Source: Pycnococcus provasolii
Lineage: Eukaryota; Chlorophyta; Pseudoscourfieldiophyceae; Pseudoscourfieldiales; Pycnococcaceae
Reading direction: 5' to 3'
DNA: 64,000 nt
Assembly (NCBI GenBank): GCA_938743325.2
Contig: OW568885.1
Coordinates: 248,001 to 312,000, forward strand
A program made the position numbers and the translations under genes. This document shows positions 47,096 to 57,448 of this stretch, piece after piece. The notes beneath the pieces were generated by a model. That model made no database searches. It worked only from the letters and a program-made list of their open reading frames with translations, and was not told where the DNA came from. The number at the start of each line of letters is the position of its first letter. Position 1 is the stretch's first letter.

Positions 47096-47349
47096 GATAG
47101 ATGGCTTCTCATTCAACATTCAGTAATGGAACTAGGTTTACATACTTCATTTCGTATCGGTCGTCCATTCCCATTAGGTTTGCCCATCCATCGGTCACGT
47201 CGCGCACTTAGGCGGTGTGCTCGCATGTGCCCGTACTCGTGCTAGCGCTGAATAGCCTTTCGAGCGGCGAGGAGAGTGAGAGGCGATTTTATACTTTGCA
47301 GTAAAGGTGACTTGTTTTCTATTACAACTTGCTCTTCGAGTGTTTTTGT

Positions 47350-48339
47350 TTACACGTCGACGTGTCCGAATGGCCCAGTGACGCCGTCGGGAGGCGCTTG
47401 GCCGTCGCCGTTGAGTCCCCAGCAAGCGATGTTGCCATCGCGTCGCAGCGCCAGCGAGTGAAAAGAACCTGCGGAAATCGCGACGAAGTCGCCGTCGACG
47501 CCGGCGGGAGGCGCCTGGCCTTCGTCGTTGCGTCCCCAGCACGCGATGCTGCCGTTGCGACGAAGCGCGAGCGAGTGATAGAGACCCGCGGCGATGGCGA
47601 CGAAGTCGCCGTCGACGCCGGCGGGAGGCGCCTGGCCGTGAACGTTGCGTCCCCAGCACGCGATACGGCCGTCGCGTCGAAGCGCGGTTGAGTGCCAGTC
47701 CCCCGCGGCGATGGCGACGAAGTCGCCGTCGACGCCGGCGGGAGGCGCCTGGCCGTCGTCGTTGCCTCCCCAGCACGCGATACGGCCGTCGCGTCGCAAC
47801 GCTAGCGAGTGCCAGTAACCCGCAGCGACTGCGACGAAATCGCCGTCGACGCCGGCGAGAGGCGCCTGGCCGTGAATGCTGCGTCCCCAGCACGCGATGC
47901 CACCGTCGCCTCGAAGCGCGAGCGAGTGTTGGGCACCCGCGGCGATGGCGACGAAGTCGCCGTCGACGCCGGTGGGAGGCGCCTGGTCGTAGAAGTTGTG
48001 TCCTGAGCACGCGATGCTGCCGTCACTTCGCAGTGCGAGCGAGTGATAGAGACCCGCGGCGATGGCGACGAAGTCGCCGTCGGCGCCGGCGGGAGGCGCT
48101 TGGCCTTCGCGGTTGCTTCCCCAGCACGCGCTGCCGCCTTCGCGACGAAGCGCGAGCGAGTGAGCCGAACCAGTAGCAAGCACTCTTGACGAAAAACGCG
48201 CTAAGCGAATACGCGCTTGCTCCCTGGCTAGCCGGCGTTCGCGCTGCCACGGTATGAAGGCGAGACGGATCGCTTCGTACGCTAACGCTCCCAGGGACAT
48301 CTTCAATAATAATGAAGAGGTGTCACGTCGCTTCATCAT
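47350..48339 (-). CDS. RCC1-like seven-repeat protein
   Basis: A 329-residue protein. An N-terminal 60-residue segment with a hydrophobic stretch and an Arg-rich part precedes seven tandem units of 39 residues. The consensus is GDFVAIAAG-x-x-HSLALRRDG-x-IACWG-x-N-x-x-GQAPPAGVD. Seven units fit a closed seven-bladed RCC1/BLIP-II-type propeller. The repeats are highly alike in DNA, indicating recent duplication or conversion. The role is unknown; RCC1-like propellers usually mediate protein binding. Confidence 0.85.
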   Translation of the reverse strand: MMKRRDTSSLLLKMSLGALAYEAIRLAFIPWQRERRLAREQARIRLARFSSRVLATGSAHSLALRREGGSACWGSNREGQAPPAGADGDFVAIAAGLYHSLALRSDGSIACSGHNFYDQAPPTGVDGDFVAIAAGAQHSLALRGDGGIACWGRSIHGQAPLAGVDGDFVAVAAGYWHSLALRRDGRIACWGGNDDGQAPPAGVDGDFVAIAAGDWHSTALRRDGRIACWGRNVHGQAPPAGVDGDFVAIAAGLYHSLALRRNGSIACWGRNDEGQAPPAGVDGDFVAISAGSFHSLALRRDGNIACWGLNGDGQAPPDGVTGPFGHVDV

Positions 48340-48484
48340 TATCAGAAGAAGACGCGAACCCGAACCCCTACCTCAGATCTTCGGCGAATTCGCCATTCCC
48401 ATTCCCTCAAATCCATTTGAGTTTTCCCGCATTGCATGCATGCATGTCAAACGAACCACTTGAAAGAAATAGTTAATAATAATA

Positions 48485-49981
48485 ATGTCCGCCATACCAC
48501 CTCTTGTGCTCTCCTTGCCTCACATTCTGATATATTTATCTTCGTATACAGTATCTTACTTTACGATAACTCACAAGCTGTACTTATACGATAAAAAAGA
48601 TCCTGTCGCACTCTTCCTTTTCGCACTCACGTTCGCGTTCGCGTCGCACACGCTGCTGCTCCTTTTCATCGACGGCGCGGCGCCTTCGCTCCTTCCTGCG
48701 CCGTCGAGGCGTGTGCTCTGGCACGTTGACGTGTACATGCAGCTGTGCTTGGTCGGATTCTTCGTGCCTGTGTACGCGTCATGGACGGTGGTCAAGCAAA
48801 GCAGGCCGATGTGGAGTCTGAAAAGGCGACTGGCGGCGTCGTGTGCACTCGCGCTCGCGCTCGAGGTGGTTGCCGCACGTATCGCCGCACGGCTGCCCTC
48901 GCCGCCACCACTGCCGCCGCCGGATGCGCTCGCCGAAGAAAACGCCTGGGAGGCGGCGGCGGCGACGCTGCGCGCGTGGTGGCCACCAGGGGCGATGGTG
49001 CGGCGACTTTCCGTGCTGGGTGTGCTGCTGAACGCGCCTCTCTCCGGATATGGAAGTGTGCACCTCCCGCACTCGCTCATGGATGCATTCGCGGTTCCCG
49101 TGCGTGCTCGTGACGTCGACGAGCTTGCGCGTCGCGTAAAAGATACCGAGGCACTCGCGCGCGATGCCGAGAGCCGTGGCGGCTCCACCGGCGAGAAGAC
49201 GTCGCTTCGTCGACGCGGAGGAGGGGGAGCACCAGGCACATCCTCAGGGTTTGCGGCAGACGCATCGCGGCTCTGGCACCTTCACGCGCTGCTCACGTCC
49301 GAGCTCGACGATCTCAGACGTGCGGCGAAGCGCTACGACTCGCGCGGCACTCTGCGCGGTCGCGTGTGGAATGCCGCGGGATGTGCACTCAGCGTCGTGG
49401 GCGTCGTGAAATTTTGCTTGGCGTTGTACAAGTTTGTGCTTGCACGAGCACCGGGTCGTGATCTTGCCAGCCGTGTCGCGGACGTCATCGATCCATCTTC
49501 GCGGGCAGAAGCATCCTCGTCGTCGGGAGGCGTGCGTCAGATGCTGAGCCTGCTCTACGTCGGCTTCGTCTCGGCGAACAGCCTTCGCGGCTTTCTCAAG
49601 ACGCTGTCCAAGTTCGTCGCCTTCGCCTCCTCAGCCTCCTCCGCCTCATCCTCCTCCGCCTCCTCCGCCGCCGCCTCTCGTGGCAAACCGGGCGGCGATC
49701 ATGCCCTCATGGTGCTCCTGCTCGCGATGCTGACAGGCACGTACCTCTTGACGTCGACCGTTCTTCTTCGCGCAAAGCTTCCCGAGCACGCGCGCGGCAA
49801 TGCCACCGCCGTGCTTGGCATGTCCGATGCGCGCGGCGTGGCTCTTCTGCACCGGTTTTTCGACGGCCTTTACGTGTTGGGAGCCCTGGGTGGTTTAGGC
49901 TCGCTGCGTTTGAGCTCGCACGCGCACGCGGGTTCTATGGACGACGACGTAGCTGGCGTTGAGTCGTCCTTCAACGTGTAA
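48485..49981 (+). CDS. GPHR: Golgi pH regulator / GPCR-type G protein (GPHR/GTG)
   Basis: A 498-residue polytopic membrane protein. N-terminal membrane helices are followed by the family signature LLNAPLSGYGSVHLPHSLM (canonical form close to ALLSGFGAVNCPY). A cytoplasmic coiled segment (LTSELDDLRRAAKRYDSR) comes next, then the C-terminal helices, including MLSLLYVGFVSANSLRGFL. The family forms an anion channel acidifying the Golgi; plant GTG1/2 are orthologues. A Ser/Ala-rich insert interrupts the last third. The ATG at 48485 is the first in frame. Confidence 0.85.
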   Translation: MSAIPPLVLSLPHILIYLSSYTVSYFTITHKLYLYDKKDPVALFLFALTFAFASHTLLLLFIDGAAPSLLPAPSRRVLWHVDVYMQLCLVGFFVPVYASWTVVKQSRPMWSLKRRLAASCALALALEVVAARIAARLPSPPPLPPPDALAEENAWEAAAATLRAWWPPGAMVRRLSVLGVLLNAPLSGYGSVHLPHSLMDAFAVPVRARDVDELARRVKDTEALARDAESRGGSTGEKTSLRRRGGGGAPGTSSGFAADASRLWHLHALLTSELDDLRRAAKRYDSRGTLRGRVWNAAGCALSVVGVVKFCLALYKFVLARAPGRDLASRVADVIDPSSRAEASSSSGGVRQMLSLLYVGFVSANSLRGFLKTLSKFVAFASSASSASSSSASSAAASRGKPGGDHALMVLLLAMLTGTYLLTSTVLLRAKLPEHARGNATAVLGMSDARGVALLHRFFDGLYVLGALGGLGSLRLSSHAHAGSMDDDVAGVESSFNV

Positions 49982-50310
49982 AAGTGTATGTAACGTACTA
50001 CCGTACCATAGAATACTACTACTGAAGAAAAGGCGCCCCGAGCAAAGCACACGAAGCACGCGCGTACTGTTGCTCCCTTCCCATTGGGTATTCTATCCAC
50101 AACGCAACGCAAGGCCAGTCCTGATGTTTTGCATAGTACTACTTGGTCTTGCAATGCCTAAGTACTACGGTGTGCAAGGTGGTCAATCAATGTGTACCAC
50201 CCACTCTACGGTAGTTAGATAAACGTGTGCCTCATATTTCAAGGCCATCTTGCTCCGCCTAAAAAGGCAAGGTGGATTTTCGTTGCGCATCGCCATCACG
50301 ACGCACTCGT
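49982..50310. other. Short intergenic region
   Basis: AT-richer than its neighbours and without recognisable elements. Confidence 0.4.
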
Positions 50311-52512
50311 ATGTCGTCGGCGGCGGCGGGTGCACGCACACGCACACGCGTTGTTTGCTCTACAGGCCTCCTTCCCTCCACCACCCTCCTCCTTTCACTC
50401 ACCCTTTTTTTGTCTGGCTTGCTGCTTGCCTCCGCATACAGTCTGAGAGACGTGCGCGTCGACTGGCTCATCGAGTGTGGATGCACAGGCCTCGAGGTGG
50501 AGGCGGTGAGGCTCGCAAGAGACTTGCTATCCAGACACGGACTGCACGACCTCGGCTTACCCACCTGCACGGATACGTGCATTTCGTGGGCGGAGGCGGA
50601 CCACGCCGCGCTGCGAATAGCTAACGGACACTACAATCGGAGGCGGAGAGCTCTTGAGACAGCTGTGAACACGATAAGCTCACGCTCAAACGAGGATATC
50701 CGCGCAAGTCTGCCCGTGTGGCGTGAGGCCATTCCCGACGTTGTCGTCGTGCACGTAAGCTTTCTTGGCGTCTGCGGAGTGCCAAAAGAGATTCGACCTT
50801 ACGCGTTGAAAGTGGCAACGGAACGAGGAACCGCCTTTAGGCCAGATGCGCGCCGCCTGCGCCTGCTCGGAAGCGCCTTTAGGCCGGATGAGCGCCGGCG
50901 CCGCCGCCGCCTGCTCATGAGTGGCGGCGAGACCTCCGTGAGCTATGGCAGCTGGAGCATGCCGCCGAAAATGCGTCGCCCATTCCTCGTCGCACGTGCC
51001 ATGACGGAGGTTGACGTGCTCGAGCAAGCCGCGGCGAGGAGGTGCAGCGCAAATTTTGACGAGGTGTGGGTACCAAGCGCGAGTCACTACGAGCAATTCT
51101 TGGATGCGGGCGTGCCCAAGAGCAAGCTGAGAGTTGTATGGGAGACGGTGAATTTGCGCGAGTACCTACCGTGGTCCAACACACTCAGCGCGAGCGAGCG
51201 TGAACGACGCAACGTCAAGCGCGGAGCGTCTCGCCTTGCGATGCAGCTGACGACGTCATCGACGGCAGTAAGTGAAGCGGAGCTACATGGAACTTGGGAG
51301 GAGAACATGGACGACCACGAACAGCATCAAAAGTCGAGAGGTGCTGTGCTCGACGAAACATTTAGCGAGAACTTCTTGAATGCGGCCAACGCAGATGATA
51401 TCGACGACGCCGACGCCGATGATGTCGACGACGCCGACTCGATTGATGTGGAAATGGAGGACGCGTCGTCAAGCAATGACGCAGATGACGAGCTCGAGGA
51501 ATCATCTCGTTCTCGTCGTTTGGCTGCATCCTTCTATCCGAATGAAATCACACTGCCGCCGACAGAGCTGGCGGTGACGGAGGACGTGAGCATCGAGGCG
51601 CTGTTTCCCTCCAACCCGTCCGCGATTGTCTTCTTGAGCGTCTTCAAGTTCGAAGAGAGAAAGGGATGGCGCGTGCTTCTTCAAAGCTGGGTACGCGCCT
51701 TCGTCGACGAACCTCGTGCAATGCTGTACATTAAAACGAGCCCGTACATGGGAGCCGATTCTGTGTCGCAGGTGAGGATTGCGCTGATGCGCGAGCTACG
51801 CGCAAATCCCGATGTCAAGGGAAATGTAGCGTCGCACGATATATGGCGACGTGTTGCGGTTGACGTACGACGGTGGCCTGCGCGCTGGATGCCCAGCCTG
51901 TATAGAGCTGCGCACGCATTCGTCCTGCCAACCCGTGGTGAGGGATGGGGTCTGCCACTCATGGAGGCGGCGAGCTGTGCGTTGCCAATCATAACAACAA
52001 AAGTTGGTGGGGCGATGGAGTTCCTTGACTCACGCGTTGCCTACCTCGTGCCGCCAAAGGCGATGGTTGCCGCCGACCCCATGGTTGCCGCCGGAGCTCG
52101 TTGGGCTGAGCCGAATGCCGATGGATTCTACCGCGCGCTGCTTGCGGTATTTGAAAATGTGCGCGTGGCCTCACACAAGGGAGCGCTCGCGCGCCAGAAG
52201 GTGGCGGCGAAGTTTGGAAAGGCTGCCGCGGCTGGACAGGCTGCGGCAGGGATTCGCGATCTTATGATGGGACGTTGCCAGGAGTACAATCGCGCGAAAG
52301 TCGCAGAAGACCCATCTCTTCACATCTGCGCATCATTTCTGTCAACGCGCTTTGACAGCGACGAGAGTGGAGTCGTAGAAGGAGATGAAGGATACAATGA
52401 AGAGGATCAGGAAGACGCTCCTTCGTCTCATTCCCGCGACCCACTACAAGATGATGCGTCATTTCCTTTCCATGTGCACACTGAATCTTCGGAAAAGGAC
52501 GAGATCAGGTGA
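50311..52512 (+). CDS. GT4-like glycosyltransferase with N-terminal membrane anchor
   Basis: A 733-residue protein. A signal-anchor (LLLSLTLFLSGLLLASAYSL) suggests a Golgi or ER lumenal type II protein. The N-terminal Rossmann half contains RPFLVARAMTEVDVL and FDEVWVPSASHYEQFLDAGV, then KLRVVWETVNLREYLP. The C-terminal half has FLSVFKFEERKGWRVLL, and the nucleotide-sugar segment FVLPTRGEGWGLPLMEAASC with the E-x7-E type GT4 motif. A 130-residue acidic, low-complexity insert separates the halves. An internal repeat AFRPD(A/E)RR occurs near residues 180-205. The donor and acceptor cannot be told. Confidence 0.8.
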   Translation: MSSAAAGARTRTRVVCSTGLLPSTTLLLSLTLFLSGLLLASAYSLRDVRVDWLIECGCTGLEVEAVRLARDLLSRHGLHDLGLPTCTDTCISWAEADHAALRIANGHYNRRRRALETAVNTISSRSNEDIRASLPVWREAIPDVVVVHVSFLGVCGVPKEIRPYALKVATERGTAFRPDARRLRLLGSAFRPDERRRRRRLLMSGGETSVSYGSWSMPPKMRRPFLVARAMTEVDVLEQAAARRCSANFDEVWVPSASHYEQFLDAGVPKSKLRVVWETVNLREYLPWSNTLSASERERRNVKRGASRLAMQLTTSSTAVSEAELHGTWEENMDDHEQHQKSRGAVLDETFSENFLNAANADDIDDADADDVDDADSIDVEMEDASSSNDADDELEESSRSRRLAASFYPNEITLPPTELAVTEDVSIEALFPSNPSAIVFLSVFKFEERKGWRVLLQSWVRAFVDEPRAMLYIKTSPYMGADSVSQVRIALMRELRANPDVKGNVASHDIWRRVAVDVRRWPARWMPSLYRAAHAFVLPTRGEGWGLPLMEAASCALPIITTKVGGAMEFLDSRVAYLVPPKAMVAADPMVAAGARWAEPNADGFYRALLAVFENVRVASHKGALARQKVAAKFGKAAAAGQAAAGIRDLMMGRCQEYNRAKVAEDPSLHICASFLSTRFDSDESGVVEGDEGYNEEDQEDAPSSHSRDPLQDDASFPFHVHTESSEKDEIR

Positions 52513-52829
52513 AGCTTGCACCGCGCACGGCTCATTTTATTGGTACAAACTGTAATGACAAACTAAAATCTTTGTGTGAAACTAAAATTTTCACGACCCC
52601 AACATACGCTCTATTAGGTCCTAATAATCATCGGGAATGTACGTCGGTTCGGGCGGCGGCGGCCGCGATACGAAAGTTAAACGTCGCCAACGTGTGCGCC
52701 GCCATGTATATGAATGTGTGCTCGACCGGGATCTCCAAATGTCCTCCAGACCAGTTGGGGAATACCTATAAAAAGTTTTTTTTTAGGTGAACAAGAAGTA
52801 GGTGAACAAGAAGGATGGATAAAAATCCA
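52513..52829. other. Convergent intergenic region
   Basis: No recognisable gene or repeat is seen. Confidence 0.4.
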
Positions 52830-55800
52830 TTACATGTTCTTCATGGCATCGTAGGCGCTGAAGAAGAAGTCCACGCCCGGCTTAAGCGTGACTTTTTTGC
52901 CGTCAAGAACAAAGGATGCACATCCATTAGCGTCACACTCCGCTCTCAGTGTGGAGCCTGAGCGCATACCCAGATACGCATTTGCGGCATCCACCGAGCA
53001 TGCCGCACACTTGGTCGACGCCACCGGTGTTGGCACCGCAAGGCTAACGACAACGTTCACACCGGCATCGCCTTCGCCTCCCACTGCCAATTCTTCATCG
53101 CTGCCAATCACAACAGCACTCGACGAGCGAAGCGTTGCGGATGCAACTCCGCATTTCAGCTTCTCCATGAAAGTAGCCTCCTCCTGCACCAGTGCTTCCT
53201 TCAGCCATGCAGGCTCGCCGGGGTTCGCCGTGCATGCGACGAACACGTCCGCGCGATCGCTCATGTCCAGCCCGGTGCTCTTGCGCAGCTTCATGGCACG
53301 GCTGATAATCTCACGCGCCGCCTGCTTGCTGCGCAGCTTGATATCCTGCTCGAGGTCCAGCGCGACAAGCATTCCATCGTTCACCTTGGCGTCATATTCA
53401 CCGGCGAGGCTGTGCTGCTTTGCTACCGCCGCGACGTCGTACTCCGTCTTAATAGCAACGTCGTCAACGGTGATGGTGAGATCACCACCGCAGAGCGCCA
53501 CCTCACCGCCAGCCTTAAGTGTTGCAATTTCAGAAGGGCCGAATCCACGAATGGCGGTTGTCACCTCCTTCATGCGTTTTCCTGCGCGGCTTCCCAGCCG
53601 CGAAAACTCTGGGTCGCATTTTGTCTTCGCCACCGCACCGAGGTCGCTTACTCCCACCACCTCCTCCACGTTCATCTCCTCCTTAATGTAAATATCGAGC
53701 ACCTTCGTAAGGTCACGGATCAGGTCCGCGTCAGGGTGGCAAATGACCATCCGCCGAAGCGGCACCTTCACTGGCTTGCCCTTATCATTTCGAATCTGCC
53801 TTGCCAACTCGAGAATGTTGATCATGCGATCCACGCTCGTCTCGATCGTGCGCATGTCAATTGCACCACCCTTCACCTTGAACGTTGCCACGTCTATCAC
53901 CTCGTCCGCCTTGGGGAACTGCACATAGTGAATGCTCTCTAGAGGACTGCCTGGCATGACGCGCCTTAGATTCTGGTACATCATCTCCACGATGTAAGGT
54001 GTGAAGCTCGACATCGCTCGGCAGCTCAGGAAGAGCACCTCGTGCAGCACGCTCAGTGCGCGGAAGCAGTCGCCGTCGGTGGCACCCTCCTGCATTCCCT
54101 TGAGACGGTTGCGGTTCAGGCGCAGGTACACGTTCGTGAGCGACTCAAGGAAACCAACGAGTCGGGGCACCACGGTGTACAGGCGGTAGTGCTCCATCTC
54201 GTTACGAATAAACTGCACGAGGCTGCTGGCGGAAGCGATAACCCACAGGTCAACCGTGTTATCGCAAGACTGCGCAAGCTCCATTAGGCTGCCGTGTGTT
54301 AGGCGGAATGCCTTGCCTTCCGCCATCTCGTATCTTTCCACCTGCTGCTGCAGAAAGCGGTACGCATTGTACCACGGGAGAAACACGTCTCTTACCACTC
54401 CATTCACGCCCTCCTCCTTGAATCGCAGCGGCTCGGCACGCACCACCGGGCTGTTGATGAGGTAGAGCCGAAGTGCGTCGGCGCCGTAGCTGTCGATGAC
54501 GAGGTTCGGATCCGGATAGTTCTTCAGGCGTTTGCTCATCTTCTTGCCATCAGCCGCAAGCACGAGGCCGTTGCACACGAGATTCTGGAACGCGGGCTTG
54601 TCGAAGAGTGCCGTCGATAGAACCATGAGCGTGTAGAACCACCCACGTGTCTGATCGAGTCCCTCGGCAATGAAGTTGGCTGGGAAGTTTGCCTCGAAGC
54701 GCTCCTTGTTCTCGAATGGGTAGTGAATGTACGCGTACGGCATCGAACCGCTCTCAAACCAACAGTCGAAGACCTCGTCGATGCGGCGGAGAGGCTTGCC
54801 TCCCGGCTTTCTCGAAGGCACCTCGATGTGGTCAATCTTGTGCCTGTGAATGTCCGTCACCGACCCTTTGGGAAGGCCTGCGCGCTCCTCAAGCTCGGCG
54901 ATCGAGCCGAACACCTCCATCTCGCTGTAGTCGTCGTTCGCCCAGATGGGGATGGGCGTTCCCCAGTATCGGTTTCGGCTCACCGCCCAGTCATTCGCAT
55001 TCACAAGCCAATCCTTGAATCGCTTCTCCTTGACGAACGAGGGCACCCAGTACGTCTTCTCGTTATTCGCCACGATGCGATCCTTGATGCTCTCAACTTT
55101 CACGAACCAGCTGGGAACCGCCTTGTAGATGAGAGGCGTGTCGCTTCGCCAGCAGAAGGGATACGAGTGGACGAGTGAGTTGTTCGAGACGAGGCGTTTG
55201 ATTTCCTTGAGAGTTTCGACAATCTTCTTGTCAGCCTCCTTCACGTGGATCCCGGTGATTCCAATGCTTGATACCTGCTCGTCGAACCTGCCGTCGTCGT
55301 CGATGGGGTCAGGAATGAATCCACCCTTCACGATGATTCCGTGTGCAAGGCAAACACGGTTATCGTCCGCTCCGAATGCCGGCGCCTGGTGCACGACGCC
55401 GGTGCCGCTGTCGTCGGTAACGTACCCGTCCACGCAGACGCGGTACGCCTGCAGAGGGTCGGTGAAGCACTTCGAGAACGTGCCAAACAGCGGGTAGTAG
55501 TGAAGTCCCTTGAGATCGCTCCCAGGGAACTTGTGCAGGACGGTGTAGGTCGGCGGCGTGTCTGGTGCACCCTTCTTCTTCTTCTTGCCGTCGCTGTACC
55601 CGGGCAGCTCGGCAACGCGCGCCTCAGCGACGATGAAGACGTCTCCTGACTTGTTGCTCTGGATCGCAACGTACGTGAAGGCGGGGTTCACGCAGAGAGC
55701 GACGTTCGACGGGAGTGTCCACGGCGTGGTGGTCCACGCGCAGAGTCGCGCGCCGGCGGGAATAACGCCGTTCTTGATGGCGGGTATGGACGCGTTCGCG

Positions 55801-56513
55801 GCGCGGCTCTTCGCGACGTCGATGCCCGCGTAGGCGGATGCGCCGTCGATGCCGTCCGATCCATCCGGAAGGAATACGGGAAAGCTGACAACGACTGCGG
55901 GGTCGTTGACGTCCTTGTAGTTCAGTCCGCTTTCGAAGTTGCTGAGTGGCGTGTGGCACGCCGTCGAGTACGGCATCACCTTGAACCCTCGGTACACGAG
56001 TTCCTTGGCGTGTAGTTGCTTGAAGACCCACCACACGCTCTCCATGAACGGCGTGTCGAGTGTTTTGTAATCGTTGTCAAAGTCGATCCATCGTCCAAGC
56101 CGTTCGATGGTGGTCCTCCACTCTCCCGAGTACCTCATGACGATAGATCTGCACTCTTCGTTGTAGACGTCCATTCCCATGCGTTTGACGTCGTCCGACG
56201 ACTTGACTTGTAGTTTCTGGTCGATTTCATATTCGACGGGTAGTCCGTGGCAGTCCCATCCGAATCGTCTCGTGACGTGGTATCCGTTCGTCGCTGCATA
56301 TCTAGTGACGACATCTTTGATGGTACCTGCTAAGATATGTCCGTAGTGTGGGAGTCCTGTAGCGAAAGGCGGTCCATCGTAGAAGACATATTCCTCGTTT
56401 CCTTCTTGGCGTCGGTTTTGTTCACGGAAACAGTCATTCTGTGACCAGAATGATAACGTTTCCACTTCACTAACAGGAAACTTAAACGTCTTGGAGTCTT
56501 CCACCTTCTCCAT
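52830..56513 (-). CDS. IARS1: Isoleucyl-tRNA synthetase, cytosolic type
   Basis: A 1227-residue class I synthetase that charges tRNA-Ile. It has the HIGH motif as HYGH (56-59) in PPFATGLPHYGHILAGT, the editing domain (WTTPWTLPSNVAL) and the KMSKR motif near 658-662 (DGKKMSKRLKNYPDP). The tRNA-binding helical region and an extended eukaryotic C terminus follow. Length and sequence match the cytosolic eukaryotic enzyme, and there is no transit peptide. The ATG at 56513 is the first in frame. Confidence 0.95.
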   Translation of the reverse strand: MEKVEDSKTFKFPVSEVETLSFWSQNDCFREQNRRQEGNEEYVFYDGPPFATGLPHYGHILAGTIKDVVTRYAATNGYHVTRRFGWDCHGLPVEYEIDQKLQVKSSDDVKRMGMDVYNEECRSIVMRYSGEWRTTIERLGRWIDFDNDYKTLDTPFMESVWWVFKQLHAKELVYRGFKVMPYSTACHTPLSNFESGLNYKDVNDPAVVVSFPVFLPDGSDGIDGASAYAGIDVAKSRAANASIPAIKNGVIPAGARLCAWTTTPWTLPSNVALCVNPAFTYVAIQSNKSGDVFIVAEARVAELPGYSDGKKKKKGAPDTPPTYTVLHKFPGSDLKGLHYYPLFGTFSKCFTDPLQAYRVCVDGYVTDDSGTGVVHQAPAFGADDNRVCLAHGIIVKGGFIPDPIDDDGRFDEQVSSIGITGIHVKEADKKIVETLKEIKRLVSNNSLVHSYPFCWRSDTPLIYKAVPSWFVKVESIKDRIVANNEKTYWVPSFVKEKRFKDWLVNANDWAVSRNRYWGTPIPIWANDDYSEMEVFGSIAELEERAGLPKGSVTDIHRHKIDHIEVPSRKPGGKPLRRIDEVFDCWFESGSMPYAYIHYPFENKERFEANFPANFIAEGLDQTRGWFYTLMVLSTALFDKPAFQNLVCNGLVLAADGKKMSKRLKNYPDPNLVIDSYGADALRLYLINSPVVRAEPLRFKEEGVNGVVRDVFLPWYNAYRFLQQQVERYEMAEGKAFRLTHGSLMELAQSCDNTVDLWVIASASSLVQFIRNEMEHYRLYTVVPRLVGFLESLTNVYLRLNRNRLKGMQEGATDGDCFRALSVLHEVLFLSCRAMSSFTPYIVEMMYQNLRRVMPGSPLESIHYVQFPKADEVIDVATFKVKGGAIDMRTIETSVDRMINILELARQIRNDKGKPVKVPLRRMVICHPDADLIRDLTKVLDIYIKEEMNVEEVVGVSDLGAVAKTKCDPEFSRLGSRAGKRMKEVTTAIRGFGPSEIATLKAGGEVALCGGDLTITVDDVAIKTEYDVAAVAKQHSLAGEYDAKVNDGMLVALDLEQDIKLRSKQAAREIISRAMKLRKSTGLDMSDRADVFVACTANPGEPAWLKEALVQEEATFMEKLKCGVASATLRSSSAVVIGSDEELAVGGEGDAGVNVVVSLAVPTPVASTKCAACSVDAANAYLGMRSGSTLRAECDANGCASFVLDGKKVTLKPGVDFFFSAYDAMKNM

Positions 56514-56620
56514 AATAGTGGACACCAGCTATACTGTTATTATCGTAGGGGGCGAGAATGATATGCGCGAAATGCGGATGGCGGCGGCGGCAATGACCGA
56601 GACGACCAAGAACGGTTTGG

Positions 56621-56692
56621 TTAGGGGTTCTGAAGTCGACTAAGTTAGGGGTTCGCCCGGGGGGGATGTCGACTAACGCAAGTTAGGGGTTC
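56621..56692. repeat. GTTAGGGGTTC / GTCGACTAA interspersed repeat
   Basis: Three copies of TTAGGGGTTC (56621, 56645, 56683) alternate with two copies of GTCGACTAA. They lie between the divergent IleRS and PDZ-like genes. This is a variant of the telomere-like tracts. Confidence 0.75.
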
Positions 56693-56781
56693 ATCAGTGG
56701 ACCCTTGCCTTGATTGTGAATTTGCTGAGTTTATTATTCGCCTGGGAACGTTGCGATTTCCCTCGCGATCTTGGGACATAC

Positions 56782-57384
56782 ATGGTGGTGATGCCCTCCA
56801 TGATGGTCTCCGCAAGCATTAATCATTATTCTTGTTATGGCACTCGTCTTAACATCCATGCCTCTTCTTCCTCCCTTATTCAAGGGAGGCGGTCACATCA
56901 CCGGTCACGTCATCATCACCACCACCACCATCATGCGCGGTACACTTCTTCTTGTCAATGCGCGAGCTCTCAAGAGGGCGTATCTATAGAGACGTCGCCG
57001 GCAACAACCTCACAGTCCAGCTCAAGCTCAAGTGGGGGTGGTGGACGCAGATACAAGGTATCCCTGAAGCGACCGCTCGGACTCGTCCTGGAAGAAAATA
57101 CATCCACGAAAAGAATCTATGTCGCCGATATCGTCGAAGAGTCCAACGCAGAGGGGAAAGTTCAAGTGGGATCCACGCTCATTAGCACGTCGGCGATCGT
57201 GTACGGGAAAACGTCCGACTACGGAGGTGTATCCGTACGATCGGGGGAACAGAAAGTGACACTCGCTGTCACAGGGGAAACATTTGATACAGTCATGGCG
57301 GCTATTGGAACGCACGTCTCGAACATGGAAGTCGACATGGAGTTTGAAGCGCCTGACTCGGACGAGTGTGCGGACGAGTACTGA
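56782..57384 (+). CDS. PDZ-like plastid protein
   Basis: A 200-residue protein. The first 90 or so residues are Ser/His-rich with an eight-His run and few acids, consistent with a plastid leader. The folded part (RYKVSLKRPLGLVLEEN, IYVADIVEESNAEGKVQVG, TLISTSAIVYG, EQKVTLAVTGETFDTVMAAI) is a single PDZ-like domain with the GLVLEE carboxylate loop. Proteins of this kind occur in algal and plant plastids, but I cannot name the function. The acidic tail ends DECADEY. Confidence 0.65.
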   Translation: MVVMPSMMVSASINHYSCYGTRLNIHASSSSLIQGRRSHHRSRHHHHHHHHARYTSSCQCASSQEGVSIETSPATTSQSSSSSSGGGGRRYKVSLKRPLGLVLEENTSTKRIYVADIVEESNAEGKVQVGSTLISTSAIVYGKTSDYGGVSVRSGEQKVTLAVTGETFDTVMAAIGTHVSNMEVDMEFEAPDSDECADEY

Positions 57385-57448
57385 ATAAAAATGCAACTGA
57401 GTAAATAATTATCCTGTCTGAGAAGAAGAAATTCTGACGTTACGTTGC

